From assembly GCA_037179515.1 (NCBI GenBank), contig JAXCGZ010000127.1, positions 53,501-117,500 on the forward strand: a stretch of DNA of 64,000 nucleotides. Reading direction: 5' to 3'. Shown here piece by piece: positions 21,486 to 50,624 of this stretch. The stretch is from Halocaridina rubra (taxonomy: Eukaryota; Arthropoda; Malacostraca; Decapoda; Atyidae). The notes beneath the pieces are model-generated. The model saw nothing but the letters and a program-made list of their open reading frames with translations. It did not search any database and was not told where the DNA came from. Both the position numbers and the translations under genes were made by a program. The number at the start of each line of letters is the position of its first letter. The stretch's first letter is position 1.

Positions 21486-23063
21486 TCAAAGATACCATTG
21501 CTGATGAATCAAAAGGAACCTTTTGTAAATCTGAGAGGCAGATTCCATAACAAACTCTAAGCAATTTTGCCTAAAGTGTCTGAGTTCTTCTGCATCATAC
21601 TGAGTGTCATTTCTTATTTCAATCCCTACTTTGATACCAAGATACATTTCTTTCAGAGGTTTGAAAGTACTATAGTCTCTGATCTTTATGTGTCTCGGTG
21701 GAGTTTTACAAACATAACTTTCTCTGAGACAGCATTCCAAATTGGTTTTTAGAGCTGAAGCAACTGAACTTTAAAAAAAATGTGTATTTGTGTGACTCAG
21801 ACTGCATTTGTTTATTCAGGTTATTAAAAATAGGCAAGACAAAATCAAGAAACAACAGATACAATTTAGTAATAGAGTTACTTAGTCTCAGCAATATGAT
21901 TTCTGGACTGGTAAGTTTATCAACCAGGACAGCATTAGTAAAGTTTCAGTGTATTGTATTGTTCAACCAGTCTGGCCACAACCATATGCAGAGAGAGCCA
22001 TCTAGTTTGTGATGGATGTAACAATTTATGTGGTTTGACATTGGTGAAACTTTGAAACTCCTCAAACTCTCCCATGCGCTTAGGGCTGCAGTGGAAGTAA
22101 CTATAAATGTCCCTAGCTAGGTCCTCTAAAGATCGAGGTAATGTAAAATAAGCATAAGATGCACACAGAGCAAAGGAATGACAAACACACTTCATCACAA
22201 ATAAATGTGGTATGTCTTTCTTCAGTAGTGATGACAAGGAATGGTGTGCTCCTAACATCGAGTTTGCCCCATCTGCAGCAAAACCTAACATATTATGTTT
22301 ATAAGGAATACCATGCTTACTGGAAAAAGCTTACTACATGATTATATAATGTATCAGCAGTTTCATCTTTAAGAGGAATTAGGCCAAGGAAAGCATCGCT
22401 AACAGTATCCTCTAATAATACCCGAGCTACCAAACACAGATGTTTAACACAACCTTTGTCTGTTGACTCGTCTACAATTAAGGAAAACATGTTTTTTTTT
22501 TGCGTAAATGTTCAATAAGCTGAAAATGATCCTCCTCCCCAGTAACATTATTGATTATTGCTGTTGCTTTTGTACGGCCTAATGTTATTTTCTCTGCAAT
22601 TTTAGAGTCACTACAAACAGCCTTTATCAACTTTGGTCAATGATCTGCAAAAGCCAATGGTAAGTCCTGTTCTGCTATAGCTGCAGCCAATCTTAGTTCA
22701 CCCTTACAAACATCATCATTGAACTTTGAAAATCCCGAGTTCGTAACTTTATTCTGAAATTGCATGGCCTTTGCATTATCAATATGTTTCTGTTTTCCAC
22801 AGTGTTTTTTTCAAGTCAGTTTTCCCTGCTGTTAACTTCAGATGACAGTCACAAGAGGTAAAATAAGCATATTCATCTCCCTTTGAGCTTGGTTTGAGCC
22901 AATTTTTAAACATAGGATCCTCCTCATATGACGGGAAGTGTTTCTGGGAATATCTTTTCTTTTTCATTGTACCACTTGGTTTTTCTGCCCTTGTCTTCTC
23001 CCCTTCTTTATCATCATCGCCCACTTGCACAACTAAAAAAAAAGACAAGAGAAGAAAAACCAA
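21486..23063 (-). pseudogene. hAT-type transposase (BED/TTF zinc finger plus catalytic core), degraded
   Basis: Read from high to low coordinates. A lysine-rich N-terminus is followed by a zinc-finger-like segment near 22870-22800 (FKNWLKPSS...CDCHLKLTAGKTDLKK). Broken frames follow (22500-22300), then a well-conserved core at 22291-21935: GFAADGANSMLGAHHSL, VMKCVCHSFALCASYA and LHPSQTRWLSLHMVVARL. The end is 21894-21706 (YLLFLDFVLPIFNNLNKQMQSE). DGANSM, CxxH and TRWLS are typical of ZBED-like hAT transposases. At least three frame breaks make it non-functional. Confidence 0.85.
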
Positions 23064-23124
23064 ATTCGAGCCCTTTCATGTCAGTCAAAATACCGAAACT
23101 TTGGGGAGAGAGAGAGAGAGAGAG

Positions 23125-23335
23125 TTTTTTTTTTTTTTTTTTTTAAACTTTATTTCCATTTCATTACAATGGGTATTCGTCAGCCAGGGCAAGCCCCAAC
23201 CCCCCACTGTGATGTCCAACCACAGCAGTTCCTGCCAGTAAACAGCTTAAACTCTCGGTCTTGGACGGGGACCGATCTTTCGACCTCGTGAATGCGAAGC
23301 CAGCGCGTTACCACTGTACTAGCCAGCAGGCTAGT
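23125..23335 (-). mobile_element. tRNA-derived SINE (family C) with poly-A tail inside the hAT
   Basis: On the minus strand: head GGCTAGTACAGTGGTAACGC (box A), GATCGGTCCCC near box B, body with CAGTGGGGGGTTGGGGC, an AATAAAGTTT end and about 20 A. (GA)n lies on both sides (23107-23124 and 23340-23413), so it landed inside a GA tract. The body recurs at 59812-59935. Confidence 0.78.

Positions 23336-23339
<4 letters not shown>

Positions 23340-23413
<74 letters not shown>
23340..23413. repeat. (GA)n microsatellite
   Basis: About 74 bp of GA; a shorter (GA)n at 23107-23124 lies on the other side of the SINE. Confidence 0.98.
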
Positions 23414-23417
<4 letters not shown>

Positions 23418-24043
23418 ATTACTTCATATTAAGAAGTTCCATAGAAAATGCATATTTTGGAAACTCTGACAATATAATTCTTCCTTCATAATATCTAAGT
23501 ATATCTACAAGCTCTACATTTTCAAGTAGCAACGTAAAAAAAAAAATAATGAATATTGAATTATCACAATTTACTAGGTATAAAAATATTTGTTAAAAAA
23601 AGTCAATCAAAGAACACAAGTCTGCATGATCGCAATGGTTACAATCTGCTGCATGTATCTACACAGGAAAATCAGCGTGATTTTGAGTATTACGGACATG
23701 AATCCACCATACTCGCTGTCATTTAATCCGACACATTTCACTGGTTTGGATAAAAAAAAAAAAACTTTCCTGGCTTAGAGCAAAAAACTGGCTTAGAGGA
23801 AAAAAAACGTCCGAATATTGCTATCATATTTTCTATGTTTTACTAACAATGAGCAACTGACAGTTCAGCAAAAATAAAATCAGACTAAAGGATAGTAATA
23901 AAATCTCAGCAGAATCCATGATAATGATTGCAGTAGCCTTGTCATAACCATGTGAGACTAGAGATCAACATGTCATTAGGAGAAAATTCGTGTTCACTTC
24001 ATCTGCAAACTGCCAGCTTATCATTTAATTTAGTGTCTTAATA

Positions 24044-24235
24044 TCAAGTCTTCCTTTTTGCATTTAGAGTTTTGTGTGATCTAATTGCTTTAAAAGCACT
24101 AATCTTACCTTCTTCCACTAAACTTCTACTTTCAGCTCTTTTACTAAACTCGGTCTGAGTGTCTTGAATGCTAGAACTGTTCATGATTGAAGTAACAATG
24201 GCAGACGTACTACGAATAGCATTATCTTCACACAT
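24044..24235 (-). other. Short frame inside hAT, uncertain
   Basis: A 63-codon frame rich in serine and charged residues (SIMNSSSIQDTQTEFSKRAESRSLVEEGK). It lies upstream of the zinc-finger segment, so it could be an N-terminal exon of the transposase. No family match is recognised. Confidence 0.25.
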
Positions 24236-24704
24236 GTATTCACACGTATTGTGCAGACAGAACGAGACTCATCACAGACTCAAAAATAGATCACAATGAT
24301 TGTTCTTCTCTAAAATTATGTCTTCACACGACTGCCTTACATACAAGAATACACAGGATGCATACGTGTTTAAAAATTTCAGACTTTACTTCTATGTAAC
24401 ACAATGAGGAAAATTGCTTGCTACGTATTGAAACTGTCTCCTTCCAAGGCAATGATTCTTATATATATTTACAGTAGAGTAGTCTACCTATACCATACAC
24501 TTTAAACATGAAAACCATAACAACTATATCGAATTCTGACACATTTTTCAATATTTACAGTCTATTTTTAGGATTATGTATAGCAATGAATAAAAAGTCT
24601 GTAGATTTCGCTCATTTTAGAGGAAAAAATCTGAAAATCTGAGACATGCTAAAAAATCTGTAGATTTCAGATTATGCTGAGGATCTGGCAACACTGGTAC
24701 GACA

Positions 24705-25234
24705 TGCACTAACGCCAACCAGGCAGGCACCAGTCCAGTGATATTCTCGATAGCGGTCCACTCCTCATGTATTGAATTACCGAGGATTGGAGGCGTCAAA
24801 ACGAGGGTTCCTTCCTGTTAGTTTTGTGTTCATGGGTATGTTGTGGTTATTCTTTAGATCGTATGCACTGTAGATGAAAGAATCAGTGCATATGACATAT
24901 TCTTAACTTAGTGTATGAATGTGCGAGATGTGGTTGAACTATGTGAAAGTTCACATTTACTCTGGATGGCCAAAGAGTTGGGGAAACGAGACAGCTCGGA
25001 CTTGTTGCTAAGATTACATTTATTGGGAGTTAATAAAGTACTAGAAGTGATAAACTTTATTTTACTTTGATTTCATGTTCTAAGCGGTTTCCCCATTGGA
25101 CGGCAAAAATAAGCAGGAAATTCAATAATTCACATATTCATTATTTTCTTGTCTAGGCAAAATTTTCTCAGGCAGCTGCCTCCAATTTACGTCATTTTTT
25201 AATAGTTGACCGACTCGGAAAATGACGAACCCTT
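24705..25234. other. No gene seen
   Basis: Flank of the hAT insertion with no supported frame or recognised repeat. Confidence 0.5.
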
Positions 25235-25340
25235 GCTCGAACCCACCACTGAGCGTTGAGGCATCCACACTAAATTCCCCATCTCCAACCAGTGTGTATC
25301 CACCCTTATTCGAATGGGTATTAATGGTGATGAAACGTCT
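25235..25340 (+). repeat. SINE family A fragment
   Basis: Box B-like TCGAACCCACC, body AAATTCCCCATCTCCAACCAG and TGTATCCACCC; the head is missing. Confidence 0.6.
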
Positions 25341-25574
25341 TAAAACTAATAAAAAAAAATTTAAACGGAAAAAAAAATTAAAATAACCCTTCTAAGTATA
25401 TTTATTTAGGTAGTTTTTGTTTTACCCAGAACTCATATCCCACAACTCATTAATACATATGTTATTCAAAGTTAATTAATATTTAGCTACGACTGTTGGT
25501 TTTTGGTTTAATAAAGTGTATAAGAGTTTCTGGAAAGTGAGTGATCTATTATTGCAGCCATTCTAGATGTAGTC

Positions 25575-25715
25575 TGTGCACCGTTTTGTCACAAGCAAGT
25601 CTCCATTCAAATGGGAGTGGAGTCCAGTGGATACAGACATGTTGGAGCTATGGAGGGGATTAAGGCTGGATGCTATTCCCAATGCCCAGCGGTAGGATTG
25701 AACCCGCTTATGAAA
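25575..25715 (-). repeat. SINE family A copy, head truncated
   Basis: Contains box B reverse complement GGATTGAACCC, GATTAAGGCTGGATGC and ACAGACATGTTGGAGC in the order expected for a minus-strand copy. Confidence 0.68.
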
Positions 25716-25814
25716 CTTCCCATTCTAAGTGTAATCGGATGTTAAAAGGAAACAAAAGCTTAGGGCATATATTCTCTGCAGATTAGGGAATGTTTCGCGA
25801 AGGTGCCACATTAT

Positions 25815-25922
25815 TATTATTGTGTTCCCCAGCATGTTGTAAAAACTGCCTAAATGTGGCAGAACCAGGGGACTAGGAATACCTTATCTCTGTATACAGT
25901 ATTTCCATCCATGAAGAGTAAG
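25815..25922 (+). repeat. Repeat family D copy
   Basis: GGGGACTAGGAATACC, TACAGTATTTCCATCC and GAAGAGTAAGGC align with the other family D copies. Confidence 0.5.
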
Positions 25923-25977
25923 GCATGCCAGTGGGTACCGATGTAAATATCCATCCTGAAGCCCAGTGATTAGGTCT

Positions 25978-26218
25978 TTGGTGTGTGTGTGTGTGTGTGT
26001 GATTACCTAAGTGTGATTGCCTAATTGTGTTTACGGGAAAGAGCCCAAAGCTCGTATCTTCCCGTCTCCTGATCGGTTCCATTTTATACTTAGTGATACT
26101 TATCATACCTGTCCTTAAAACTATGGATTGAGATAGCATTAACTACCTCCTCGCTTAGCCAATTCCAATTATCAACTACTCTTACACTGAAAAAGTATTT
26201 CCTTACATCCTGCAAAGA

Positions 26219-26220
<2 letters not shown>
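25978..26220 (-). mobile_element. CR1/L2-like LINE 3' end fragment, with (GT)n at its tail
   Basis: 25999-26220 equals the last 220 bp of the 5287-7308 LINE (tail units, 3' UTR, last ORF codons). Its tail abuts (GT)n at 25978-25998. Its 5' side is cut at another (GT)n. Confidence 0.85.

Positions 26221-26266
<46 letters not shown>
26221..26266. repeat. (GT)n microsatellite between two LINE 3' ends
   Basis: About 46 bp of GT lying exactly between a truncated LINE 3' piece and the tail of the next LINE. Confidence 0.97.
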
Positions 26267-26270
<4 letters not shown>

Positions 26271-28786
26271 ACCTAATTGTGCTTACGGGAAAGAGCCCCA
26301 AGCTCGTAACTTCCTGTCTCCTGGTCGGTTCCATTTTGTACTTAGTGATCCTTATCATACTTGTCCTTAAAACTATGGATTGACTTAGCATTAACTACCT
26401 CCTCACTTGCGAATTACAATTATCAACTACTCTTACACTAAAAAAGTACTTCCTTACATCCTGCAAAGAAGTTTTCTTACGATGCTTCAAACTATGACCT
26501 TTAGTTCTAGTGCCAGCTATATCAAAGTATCGATCCCTATCCACTCTGTCGTAACCATGAAGGCATTAAAAAACCGTCACCATATTCCCCCTCCTAGCTT
26601 CGAGTGATGGTAAGTCAAATTCCCTCAGCCTCTCCTCATAACTGAGATTGTGTATTTCTGGCACCAGTTTCGTGGTATGTCTTTGAACTTTTTCCAGCTT
26701 AACTACGTGCTTTGTCAAGTATGGATTCCAAAAGGGGGCTGCATATCAAAGCTTTGGCCTCACATAGGTCACATAAATATTTCTGAACATTTGCTTGTCC
26801 TTGTGCCTGAAGGCTACCCTGTTGTGGTGTAATTCCACTAGTTGTCACCAGTGTCGTGTGAGCGCTATTCCACCGAGGGTTATCAACAGGGTGGGATTTT
26901 CATCCCACTATTTTACACCAATAATTGTGGTGTTCTTTTGGTAGCGTGGTTGGTGAAAATAGATCAACTTTTTCTTTATATGTATTTATTTCTAGGTTAA
27001 CACTATTCCTCAGAGCTCCCATTACTACAGTTCCTGTCATGAACAATTCCAGATTCCCGCCCCCAAGAGGGAGGCTAGCTAAGCTGTGGACGTTACGTCT
27101 GCTCCTGACAAGGCCCGATCTCTGACTGACTAGGCTCTGTTATTCTCATGGCGGTCGGTGGGTTTAGAGCGCGTCACTGCCACCTGGCACATTTAGGCAT
27201 CTTCAATATGCCTTGTGAAGCTATAGACATCTTTAATTGCCTTACGACACCCCTTACGTTTGCTAAGAAAGCATATGCTGCCCTTACTATGCCATTTATA
27301 TGCATTTCTGGAGACAATTTGGCCATTATGTTTACACCTAGATCTCTCATGCTCCTGCCACCGATTAGTCAAGCTTGAGCCCTCTTGAACTTGTACCCAT
27401 TCTCATTACCTTACATTTTGAAGTACTGAATTTCATTGGCCACTTTTCTGACCACTCATGCACACTATTTAGATATTCCTGAAGTTCTCTACCATTGTTC
27501 TCATTTCTTACTTTTTTCACAATCTTTGCATCATCTGCAAACATATTCATGAATGAATTTACAGACTCTGGTACGTCATCAACATATACAAGGAACAAAA
27601 GTGGCCCAAAAACTGAACCCTGTGGAACTCCACTACTAACTTTTCTCCGTTCAGACACTGAGGTTCTTACTCTAACACTCTGTTCCCTTCCTTCTAAGTA
27701 TGTTTTTATCTATTCCAAGACATTTCTACCTATTCTTGCCATTGCTTGCAGCTTCTTAATAAGTATCCCGTGTGGGACAGTGTCAAATGCTTTCTGGAAG
27801 TCTAGGAATATGCAATCTGCACAGCCCTCTCTTGTAAGATTCTGCTTTCCTCATCATAAAATTAATAAGTTTGTTACTGTTTATCTACATCTTTTTAAGC
27901 CATGTTGTCTCACTGACAAAAAGTTGAAGTATTTCCAAGTGAAGAGAGATATGTTTCCTTAGTAGTCTTTCCTCTATGCTGGTCAAGGAAGCAGGTTTAT
28001 AGTTTAGAGCCATATCCCTCCTTCCCTTTTTGAAGATAGGTATCACGTTCGCTTGTTTCCAGCATCTTGGAATCTACTGTGACTCCAGCAACTTTTTAAA
28101 TATGATACTTAATGCCGCTGATATTGAATTAGCTTATTTCTTAAGTACATAAGGGGATATATCATCAGGACCTGTAGCTGTCCGGACTTCTAACTCCATC
28201 AGTGCTTTGCATACATCTGTGGCTGAAGATATGATGTTCTCTAAAACCAGCCCATGAGCTTCTCTGTAATCTGAGGGGCAGGGTATGTTTCTACTGTAAA
28301 TACTGACTGAAACTCCTTGTTTAATTTTTCACAGATCTCTTCATCCGTCTCAGTGATGCTTCCATCCGCTTTCTTAAGCTTTAAAACCTGTTCTTTTACC
28401 TTCAGTTTTCCTCTGATAAAGCTGTGGAAAAGTTTGGGATTTTCTTTAGCCTTCCTGGTGATATCCTTTTCATAGTCTCTCTCTGCCTCTCTTCTTTTAC
28501 TAAGGTAATCATTTCTTGCTCTTTTGTAGATTTGCCAGGCATTTATGATTTTCTCCACCTATACCTTTTCCTGCATTTGTCTCTCCACTCCTTAGCTCTC
28601 TTATACTCATTATTGAACCATTTCTCTCTGGCATGAATTACTCCTATTTTGGTGACAGGTATGCAGCAGTCTACTATCTTCCCATATTCCTCACAAAAGA
28701 TGTTAAATAAGGTTCTCCAGTCAATAACTGCAAAAATCTCATTCATTTTGATGTAATCTCCTCTTGGATAGTTCCTCCTCGTCTTT
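26267..28786 (-). mobile_element. CR1/L2-like LINE copy, broken and split by a solo LTR
   Basis: The LINE body runs from the tail at 26267 to about 26819 and resumes at 27254 up to about 28786. It has many frameshifts. RT pieces are clear at 27658-27365 ([21 protein letters not shown]) and the linker at 28746-28241 ([27 protein letters not shown]). The 5' end lies upstream of the RT in the late endonuclease/linker. Confidence 0.88.
26820..27249 (-). mobile_element. Solo LTR 3, 430 bp, nested in LINE
   Basis: On the minus strand it starts TGTCGTAAGG and ends CACAACA. Internal blocks match the LTR at 49598-50145: CGGGCCTTGTCAGGAGCAG, ATGACAGGAACTGTAGTAAT, GGGAGCTCTGAG and TTTCACCAACCACGCTACCA. 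Flanks ACCC (26816-26819) and CCCC (27250-27253) give a 4-bp duplication with one mismatch. The LINE reads continuously when it is removed. Confidence 0.85.
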
Positions 28787-28917
28787 CTCAGTGTGTATGT
28801 GTATGTGTGAGACTGTGAAATAAGAATATAAAATTTGCCTGTATATGTAAGCTTATGGTCTTCCTAGAATGTTGCTGATTACCTTTTAAAAGATCTTTTT
28901 ATTAAAATGTGATAGAC

Positions 28918-29105
28918 CATAGCTGAGGCTGTCGGGTCTCATGGCAAAGGATCCTTGCCCACTTGCCCGCTGAATGACACAAGCAGGGTGAGGGTGGGGA
29001 AAATTGTGGCAAACCTATTATCCCCAATGAGCTAAGAGGAGTGATCAAGGTATGTTTGGCTTCCAGTGAACTTGTGTGCATTGACTCTGCCAACCCCTTA
29101 CTAGG
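28918..29105. repeat. Unclassified interspersed repeat (family E), copy 1
   Basis: Shares GCTGTCGGGTCTCAT, ACAAGCAGGGT-like, GAGGAGTGATCAAGGTAT and ACTCT.CCA.CCCC blocks with 35568-35745. It has no obvious tRNA box. Confidence 0.6.
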
Positions 29106-29563
29106 AGAATAGTGCCATTATATATTTATTTATGCATAGACTTAATTACTGCATGCTTTCAAAGAATGATGCATGCATAACACAGCCTCTTTAGTAAGTA
29201 AGGCATGAAAAATGCAAATTGATATAAGTTTGGCTCACTCGTTACTATATACAGTAGGTCAGTATAGGAATATCTAGAAGACTACAAGATATATATTAAT
29301 GTATTTATAAAAGGGCAATTTAGTTTTGATAAATGTTATATGCTGCACATGATAGCAAAGTTAAAAAGGGATTTTACATAGTTTACCTTTGCATTCACAG
29401 GCATTTCAAAATTATGGGCTGATCAGGGACCTTTGTAATGAACGAGAGTGTAGATAATTCGTAAATGCCATTAAACTGGCATATAAATCCACAGTACTTA
29501 ATCCACTTACCACATTCATACGGGTATTTGCGGGTCCTTCATGATTAAATCTGCGTCTTCAGT
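29106..29563. other. Region upstream of MFSD8-like start
   Basis: No repeat recognised. TCTTCAG ends at 29562, one base before the start ATG, so a 5' UTR intron may end here. No clear core promoter can be named. Confidence 0.4.
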
Positions 29564-47547
<17,984 letters not shown>

Positions 47548-47614
47548 CAGGTGACATGTAAGCCTCATTTTATTTTTATTGTTATACTGTACATATACTG
47601 TTGTAGCTACTACA

Positions 47615-47753
47615 AATAAATTGTAACCCCGTTTTAAGCTCTTTATTTCATTTATGCTTTGTTTAACTTTCCAAGGTGTATAATGAATACTTCTTCACCT
47701 TATTATCCTAATTAAAAGTGAACTGATGCTATTCGAAGATTATTTCTAATAAA
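47615..47753 (+). promoter_or_regulatory. Candidate polyadenylation signals of MFSD8-like gene
   Basis: AATAAA hexamers occur at 47615-47620 and 47748-47753, 68 and 201 bp after the stop codon. Either could end the transcript; a cDNA end would decide. Confidence 0.5.
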
Positions 47754-47814
47754 GAGAATATACATAAGTTTTTAGGGAAATCTCTAGAGGAAAAATTATT
47801 TCTTTTTTAAAATC

Positions 47815-47962
47815 ACTTTTAATTCCCTTTAGAATGGGATTGGACACAACTTGGAGCTGAGGAATTAAGACTGGATACTCTTTCTAATGACCCTCGGTTG
47901 AACACTAAGTTTGTCGCTTCCTGAGTTGGATGCTCTAACCTCTGTGATATCGTGGTCCCTCT
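47815..47962 (-). repeat. SINE family A copy
   Basis: Reverse complement: GGGACCACGATATCACAGAGGTTAGAGC head, GTTCAACCGAGGG box B region, TCCAGTCTTAATTCCTCAGC body. It lies just after the MFSD8 polyA signals. Confidence 0.75.
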
Positions 47963-48690
47963 TTTAAGGATCCATAATATCCCTTTCCAGGGAAGAATAT
48001 AAGTAAAAATTTCACGTCCTGATTGAGGTGTAAGAATTGAGGTCATTTCAACACAATGGAGGGTTATTAAAATTTTAAGGCTAAGCTGCATGTCATTAAC
48101 TCTGAAAATGAATTACATGCATAGGTCAATGTGAGGGTAACGTGCATTTTCGTTAGCCCTCGTGTGAAATTATTAATTAAATTTAGTGCTAAGGTCAATA
48201 ATAAACAGTGTTAACTTTACACTAAATTTTGAAATTTTATATCTGTTGAGAACTGTCAGCATTCAAAGTGGTACAAAAATGGGGGTAAAATAAATATCCT
48301 TTGGTCAACAAAGCAATGGAAAAAGATATTCGTAGCAATGTTAGAATTTTACCTGGAATATCAAAAGTAGTTTCTCAAGTTGTGACACAGAGCTTGTGAA
48401 AACTGAGTAAGCATACATGTGGTTAGAAAACATGGTGCAAGAGGCATATCCCTCTTGATGGATATATCTAACATGAAAAATTACTTCAGCTGTATGGTAG
48501 TTTTAGTGGGGGTGGCAGCACATCGCCAAAGAAGGTTTTAAGGCTGCATAGGTTTATAAAACGAATTAACCTGAAAAGTTTTAAAATAAATATATTTACA
48601 CAATTCATATATATTTATACATTTAACGTATCGTGAAGTATCTGGCAAGTTATTTGAGGTGAAAGTTTGTTAGAAATACTTAATATATTC
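47963..48690. other. Downstream flank of MFSD8-like gene, nothing seen
   Basis: No supported frame or recognised repeat. Confidence 0.45.
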
Positions 48691-48699
48691 AAATCAAAT

Positions 48700-49345
48700 T
48701 TCCGTCTAATGCCTTGCATATAGCCATATTCCTTTATGACGTGCCTCTTGGTTAGAATTTGCCCACAAACTCATGTTCTTCTGGTGGAAGGTGACTTGGC
48801 TACACCTATTCCAGCATCCTGTCCTAACAGCCAAGTTATGGCCACTTACTTGAAGCTGTGAGGTGGACATTCTGTGAAATTCATGTATCGTGTGTTTATG
48901 TAAATAAGTATCATAACCAATAAGTTCTCGATTTATGTCTCTGAACACAGTGAAGGGGGAGCTAGTCTGAGACAGTAATTCATCACGTGCCCTCTCCATT
49001 TTTTCGTCATGGGGCCATTCACTGATTGAAAACTTGTTTGCATACCTCTGTTGAGGTATTCATTTTTCTAACCATTTTTACATAAAAAAAATTAAGGGGT
49101 CATCTTGTAGATCGCATCCTTCTTTCTCCATTTTAACAAAGAACTTGCATTAATTTTAATTCACTAAGTATCTCAGAGATGGATAAGCTGCTCCTGAATA
49201 ACACTTAAATTCGAAATTGATATCCACACCCCTAACAACTCTTTTATGACCAAATGATACAACTTGGTTAGTGGCTAGACTTGCTCCAATCCATGACTCA
49301 CACCCATATAGTAATGAGGACATTAGAGCTGAATCCAACACTTGC
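48700..49345 (-). pseudogene. Third-type LINE, RT C-terminal fragment
   Basis: Minus strand: LDSALMSSLLYGCESW at about 49340-49290, the post-RT motif of several LINE clades. Further on: RDELLSQTSSPFTVFRDIN, RMSTSQLQVSGHNLAVRTGCW and a basic end. The spacing of these blocks fits the C-terminal domain of LINEs common in aquatic invertebrates. It is broken and 5'-truncated. Confidence 0.65.
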
Positions 49346-49597
49346 CTCTTGACAATAAAGTGAACGTCTTCTTAATTAGTGATACATACTACAGGACTTA
49401 ATTTGTTCTTAGCATGCAAGTGTACAGTTGAGGACCCCGATCTGTCACAGGTGAAAATGGTATACATTCAACCATCAATTTAATGAAGTAATATGGGGAG
49501 GACCTCAGTCTGCTAAATGTAATTATCCATTGTTTCCGAATTGGGATCTGTAGTGGCAACAAACTGCATTATGAAAAAAAAGAGGAATAATACTTTT

Positions 49598-50145
49598 TGT
49601 CGTAGGACTTTTGGCTAGGTGTCAAAGGAAACATTGAACACTCTCTCCAGTGTGTGATAGGACGAGGCCTATGGATAAGAAGTGTCACGAAGATATATAG
49701 CGGGTCCCATGGGACTCGGCATCTGGCGTTCAAATATTTCAAGAGGGTGAGAGATATAAACCAGTCCTTTATTCCCCATAGAAGCCACGCCCCTGCCCTT
49801 GGGGTATTTCAAGAACCACCCAGGGCAGGCACAGTGAGTTGAGTCAGAGACCGGGCCTTGCCAGCAGCAGAGTTAACACAGTACAGCTGAGTTAGCCTCC
49901 CCCCCTTCCGGGGTGGGACTCAGGAATTAGTCGTGACAGGAACTGTAGTAATAGGAGCTCTGAGTACATAGATGTTAAAATAAGAATAAACGTATAGAAT
50001 AGAAGATGTCTTTCACCAACCACGCTACCATAATTATAATAATATAACGTAGGAGGTAAAATCCCTACGTCAGTGGTGACACTCGGTGGGATACTATCCT
50101 ACAAAGTGGTGTCATTAGATGGGATAATAAAAAATCTTTACGTCA
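49598..50145 (+). mobile_element. 5' LTR of a large pol-less LTR element
   Basis: Starts TGTCGTAGGAC and ends at about 50145 (TTACGTCA). It is homologous to solo LTR 3 (ATGACAGGAACTGTAGTAAT, CACCAACCACGCTACCA) and more distantly to solo LTRs 1-2. The first 36 bp recur at 56075-56110. The right border is inferred from solo LTR 3; TACGTCAGTGGTG occurs twice (50066, 50138), leaving some ambiguity. Confidence 0.8.
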
Positions 50146-50291
50146 GTGGTGGACAGCTCGGGATCAATCCACGCCGACACTTTACCGAAGAGAAAGAAGA
50201 AGAAAAATAGAAGTATAAAAAAAAATATATAGCATCTATGGAAGAAAAGTACAAGTGAAGAAACTTCAAGACGCTTACCAGCAGTGAGAGA

Positions 50292-50624
50292 GTGACGCCG
50301 AGAAAGTCAGAGCTCCCCCTTCACTTACAGTATCATATTATGAGATCCAGCCACTCTCCCCCGCCTCCGTATTGGCAAGGCCCCTCCCCAGCAGTAAAAG
50401 TATCAACGAAAGTATTTATGGAAGATACCGTCGCACTGAGCCAAAGTGTGACTGCGGCATTGAGTGAAAATGCCCATTACAAGAAGTATAAGTTGCCGGA
50501 TCCGACCAAGAAGATGGCGATTCGTCGATTTTACTCGAAGAGAAGAAGGAGAACCCCCTCCTTCCTTGCCTTCTGCCATGAAGTTCTTCAGGACCACCTC
50601 CTTAAAATAGCTAAGTACTTGTGA
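50292..50624 (+). other. Unassigned 110-codon frame after the LTR
   Basis: Encodes a proline/basic-rich product (SSHSPPPPYWQGPSPAVK, IRRFYSKRRRRTPS, FCHEVLQDHLLKI). Position 150 bp after the LTR suggests a gag start remnant. No family is recognised, so coding is uncertain. Confidence 0.3.

Larger units (their letters stand above)
20457..24696 (-). mobile_element. Complete-ended hAT transposon, 4240 bp
   Basis: Perfect 15-bp terminal inverted repeats CAGTGTTGCCAGATC (20457-20471) and its reverse complement (24682-24696). The flanks carry the exact 8-bp duplication GTACGACA (20449-20456 and 24697-24704). The subterminal regions on both sides repeat AATCTGTAGA in both orientations, as expected for transposase binding sites. 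The interior has a decayed hAT transposase on the minus strand and a nested SINE with a (GA)n tract. Ends are intact but the gene is broken, so it could move only with a transposase supplied in trans. Confidence 0.93.
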
